7,018 nucleotides of DNA from contig JAITWD010000049.1 of NCBI GenBank assembly GCA_031285465.1, positions 1 through 7,018 on the forward strand. Direction: 5' to 3'. The translations under genes and the position numbers were made by a program. Source of the DNA: Lachnospiraceae bacterium. GTDB taxonomy: Bacteria > Bacillota > Clostridia > Lachnospirales > Lachnospiraceae. Under the pieces are notes generated by a model that did no database searches, was not told the origin of the DNA, and worked only from the letters and a program-made list of their open reading frames with translations. Below, in pieces: positions 6,123-7,018 of this stretch. Positions within the stretch are counted from its first letter, which is position 1; each line of letters begins with the position of its first letter.

Positions 6123-7018
6123 TTATAACCGCTTGATCCGCTCCATCGCCTCTACCGTCTTCTCATAACTGCCAAAGGCGGTCAGGCGGAAATACCCTTC
6201 ACCGGCCGGTCCAAAGCCCGAACCCGGCGTCCCCACCACATTGGCCTTGTCCAGCAGATGATCGAAGAACTCCCAACTGGTCATCCCCGCCGGGGTCTTA
6301 AGCCAGATATAAGGAGCATTCGTGCCACCCGATACGGTATAGCCCGCCCCCTTAAGTCCGTCAAAGACTAACCGGGCGTTATTCATATAATAACCCACCT
6401 GCTCCTTTAGCTGCGCTTTACCGGCGTCCGAATACACCGCCTCACCGGCACGCTGGATGATGTAAGGGGCACCATTATACTTGGTTCCGTGTCGCCTCGC
6501 CCACAGCGAATGAAGGGTGGTCGAGCCTGCTTTGATATCCTTCGGGATAACCGTAAAGCCCAGCCGGACGCCGGTAAAACCGGCATTCTTGGAAAAGGAA
6601 CGCACCTCAATGGCACAGGTTCTGGCACCATCGCACTCATAGATGGAATGAGGCACCTCCGGTTCGGAAATATAGGCTTCGTAAGCGGCATCATAGATGA
6701 TCACCGCTCCCACCCGATTGGCATAATCCACCCATTCCTGCAGCTGCGGCCGGGTGATGGTTGAGCCGGTCGGATTATTAGGAAAACAAAGATAGATGAT
6801 GTCCGGTGTCTCGGCCGGCAACTGCGGGGCAAAATTATTCTCCGCCGTACACGGCATATAGATCACATCACTCCAGGTCTCGCCAGCAGCATCATAGGTA
6901 CCGGTACGCCCCGCCATCACATTGGTATCGACATAGACCGGATAGACCGGATCACAGACCGCTATCTTATTATCGTTTCCAAAGATTTCCTGAATATTAC
7001 CCGAATCGCCCTTGGCCC
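6123..7018 (-). CDS. dapL: LL-diaminopimelate aminotransferase (5' end outside window)
   Basis: About 297 C-terminal residues of a PLP-dependent class I/II aminotransferase are visible. The frame is open to the right edge, and the missing N-terminus should be roughly 110-120 residues given a family length near 410. DapL (EC 2.6.1.83) converts tetrahydrodipicolinate directly to LL-diaminopimelate using glutamate, for lysine and peptidoglycan. Visible markers are GDSGNIQEIFG and CDPVYPVYVDTNVMAGRTG, characteristic of DapL, then FPNNPTG (visible residues 79-84), the cofactor aspartate in YDAAYEAY, the PLP lysine in SFSKNAGFTG (visible residue 143) and the carboxylate-binding arginine in GYFRLTAFG. 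The GTG/ATG pair at 6915-6920 is internal, since strong DapL similarity continues upstream of it. The gene ends 44 bases before the regulator, with no terminator between, so read-through into the two-component operon is possible. Confidence 0.95.
   Translation of the reverse strand, partial: AKGDSGNIQEIFGNDNKIAVCDPVYPVYVDTNVMAGRTGTYDAAGETWSDVIYMPCTAENNFAPQLPAETPDIIYLCFPNNPTGSTITRPQLQEWVDYANRVGAVIIYDAAYEAYISEPEVPHSIYECDGARTCAIEVRSFSKNAGFTGVRLGFTVIPKDIKAGSTTLHSLWARRHGTKYNGAPYIIQRAGEAVYSDAGKAQLKEQVGYYMNNARLVFDGLKGAGYTVSGGTNAPYIWLKTPAGMTSWEFFDHLLDKANVVGTPGSGFGPAGEGYFRLTAFGSYEKTVEAMERIKRL

Overview
The window looks like a low-to-mid GC Gram-positive (Firmicutes, probably Clostridia) chromosome. 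The evidence is consensus purine-rich Shine-Dalgarno sites, a LytTR/AgrC-type two-component pair, a FtsX-type ABC exporter without a periplasmic partner, and LL-diaminopimelate aminotransferase (DapL), the lysine/peptidoglycan enzyme used by many Clostridia. An acetogen-like or Eubacteriaceae host is possible, but I cannot settle the genus from sequence alone.

Layout, left to right. At 2-523 (+) lies the 3' part of a surface or secreted protein: a Pro/Ser/Val linker built of 24-bp repeats, then an unrecognised beta-rich C-terminal domain. Positions 524-775 are a convergent intergenic region with an imperfect inverted repeat, a 24-bp tandem duplication, a strong bidirectional terminator hairpin, and a short open segment on the minus strand that may be a gene remnant. 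All other genes are on the minus strand, so they are transcribed right to left. They are dapL (partial, enters at the right edge), a LytTR response regulator, an AgrC-like GHKL sensor kinase (ATGA overlap with the regulator), a 310-bp gap holding a repeat/hairpin array and a terminator, an ABC ATPase, and an eight-TM FtsX permease whose start is coupled to the ATPase stop.

The regulator, kinase, ATPase and permease form a plausible four-gene sense-and-export module. The kinase would sense an extracellular or membrane signal (often a peptide in this family), the LytTR regulator would act on DNA, and the transporter pair is the obvious candidate target. The two pairs appear to be separate transcription units, because a hairpin with a TTCG loop and a T-tract lies between them and a sigma-A-like promoter follows it. 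No peptide pheromone, AgrB-type protease or bacteriocin gene is visible.

The genes themselves are recognisable families. The least explained parts are the repeat array at 3869-4063, the repeats at 536-621 and the orphan open segment at 679-777. I see no RNA genes, CRISPR array, transposase or replication origin.
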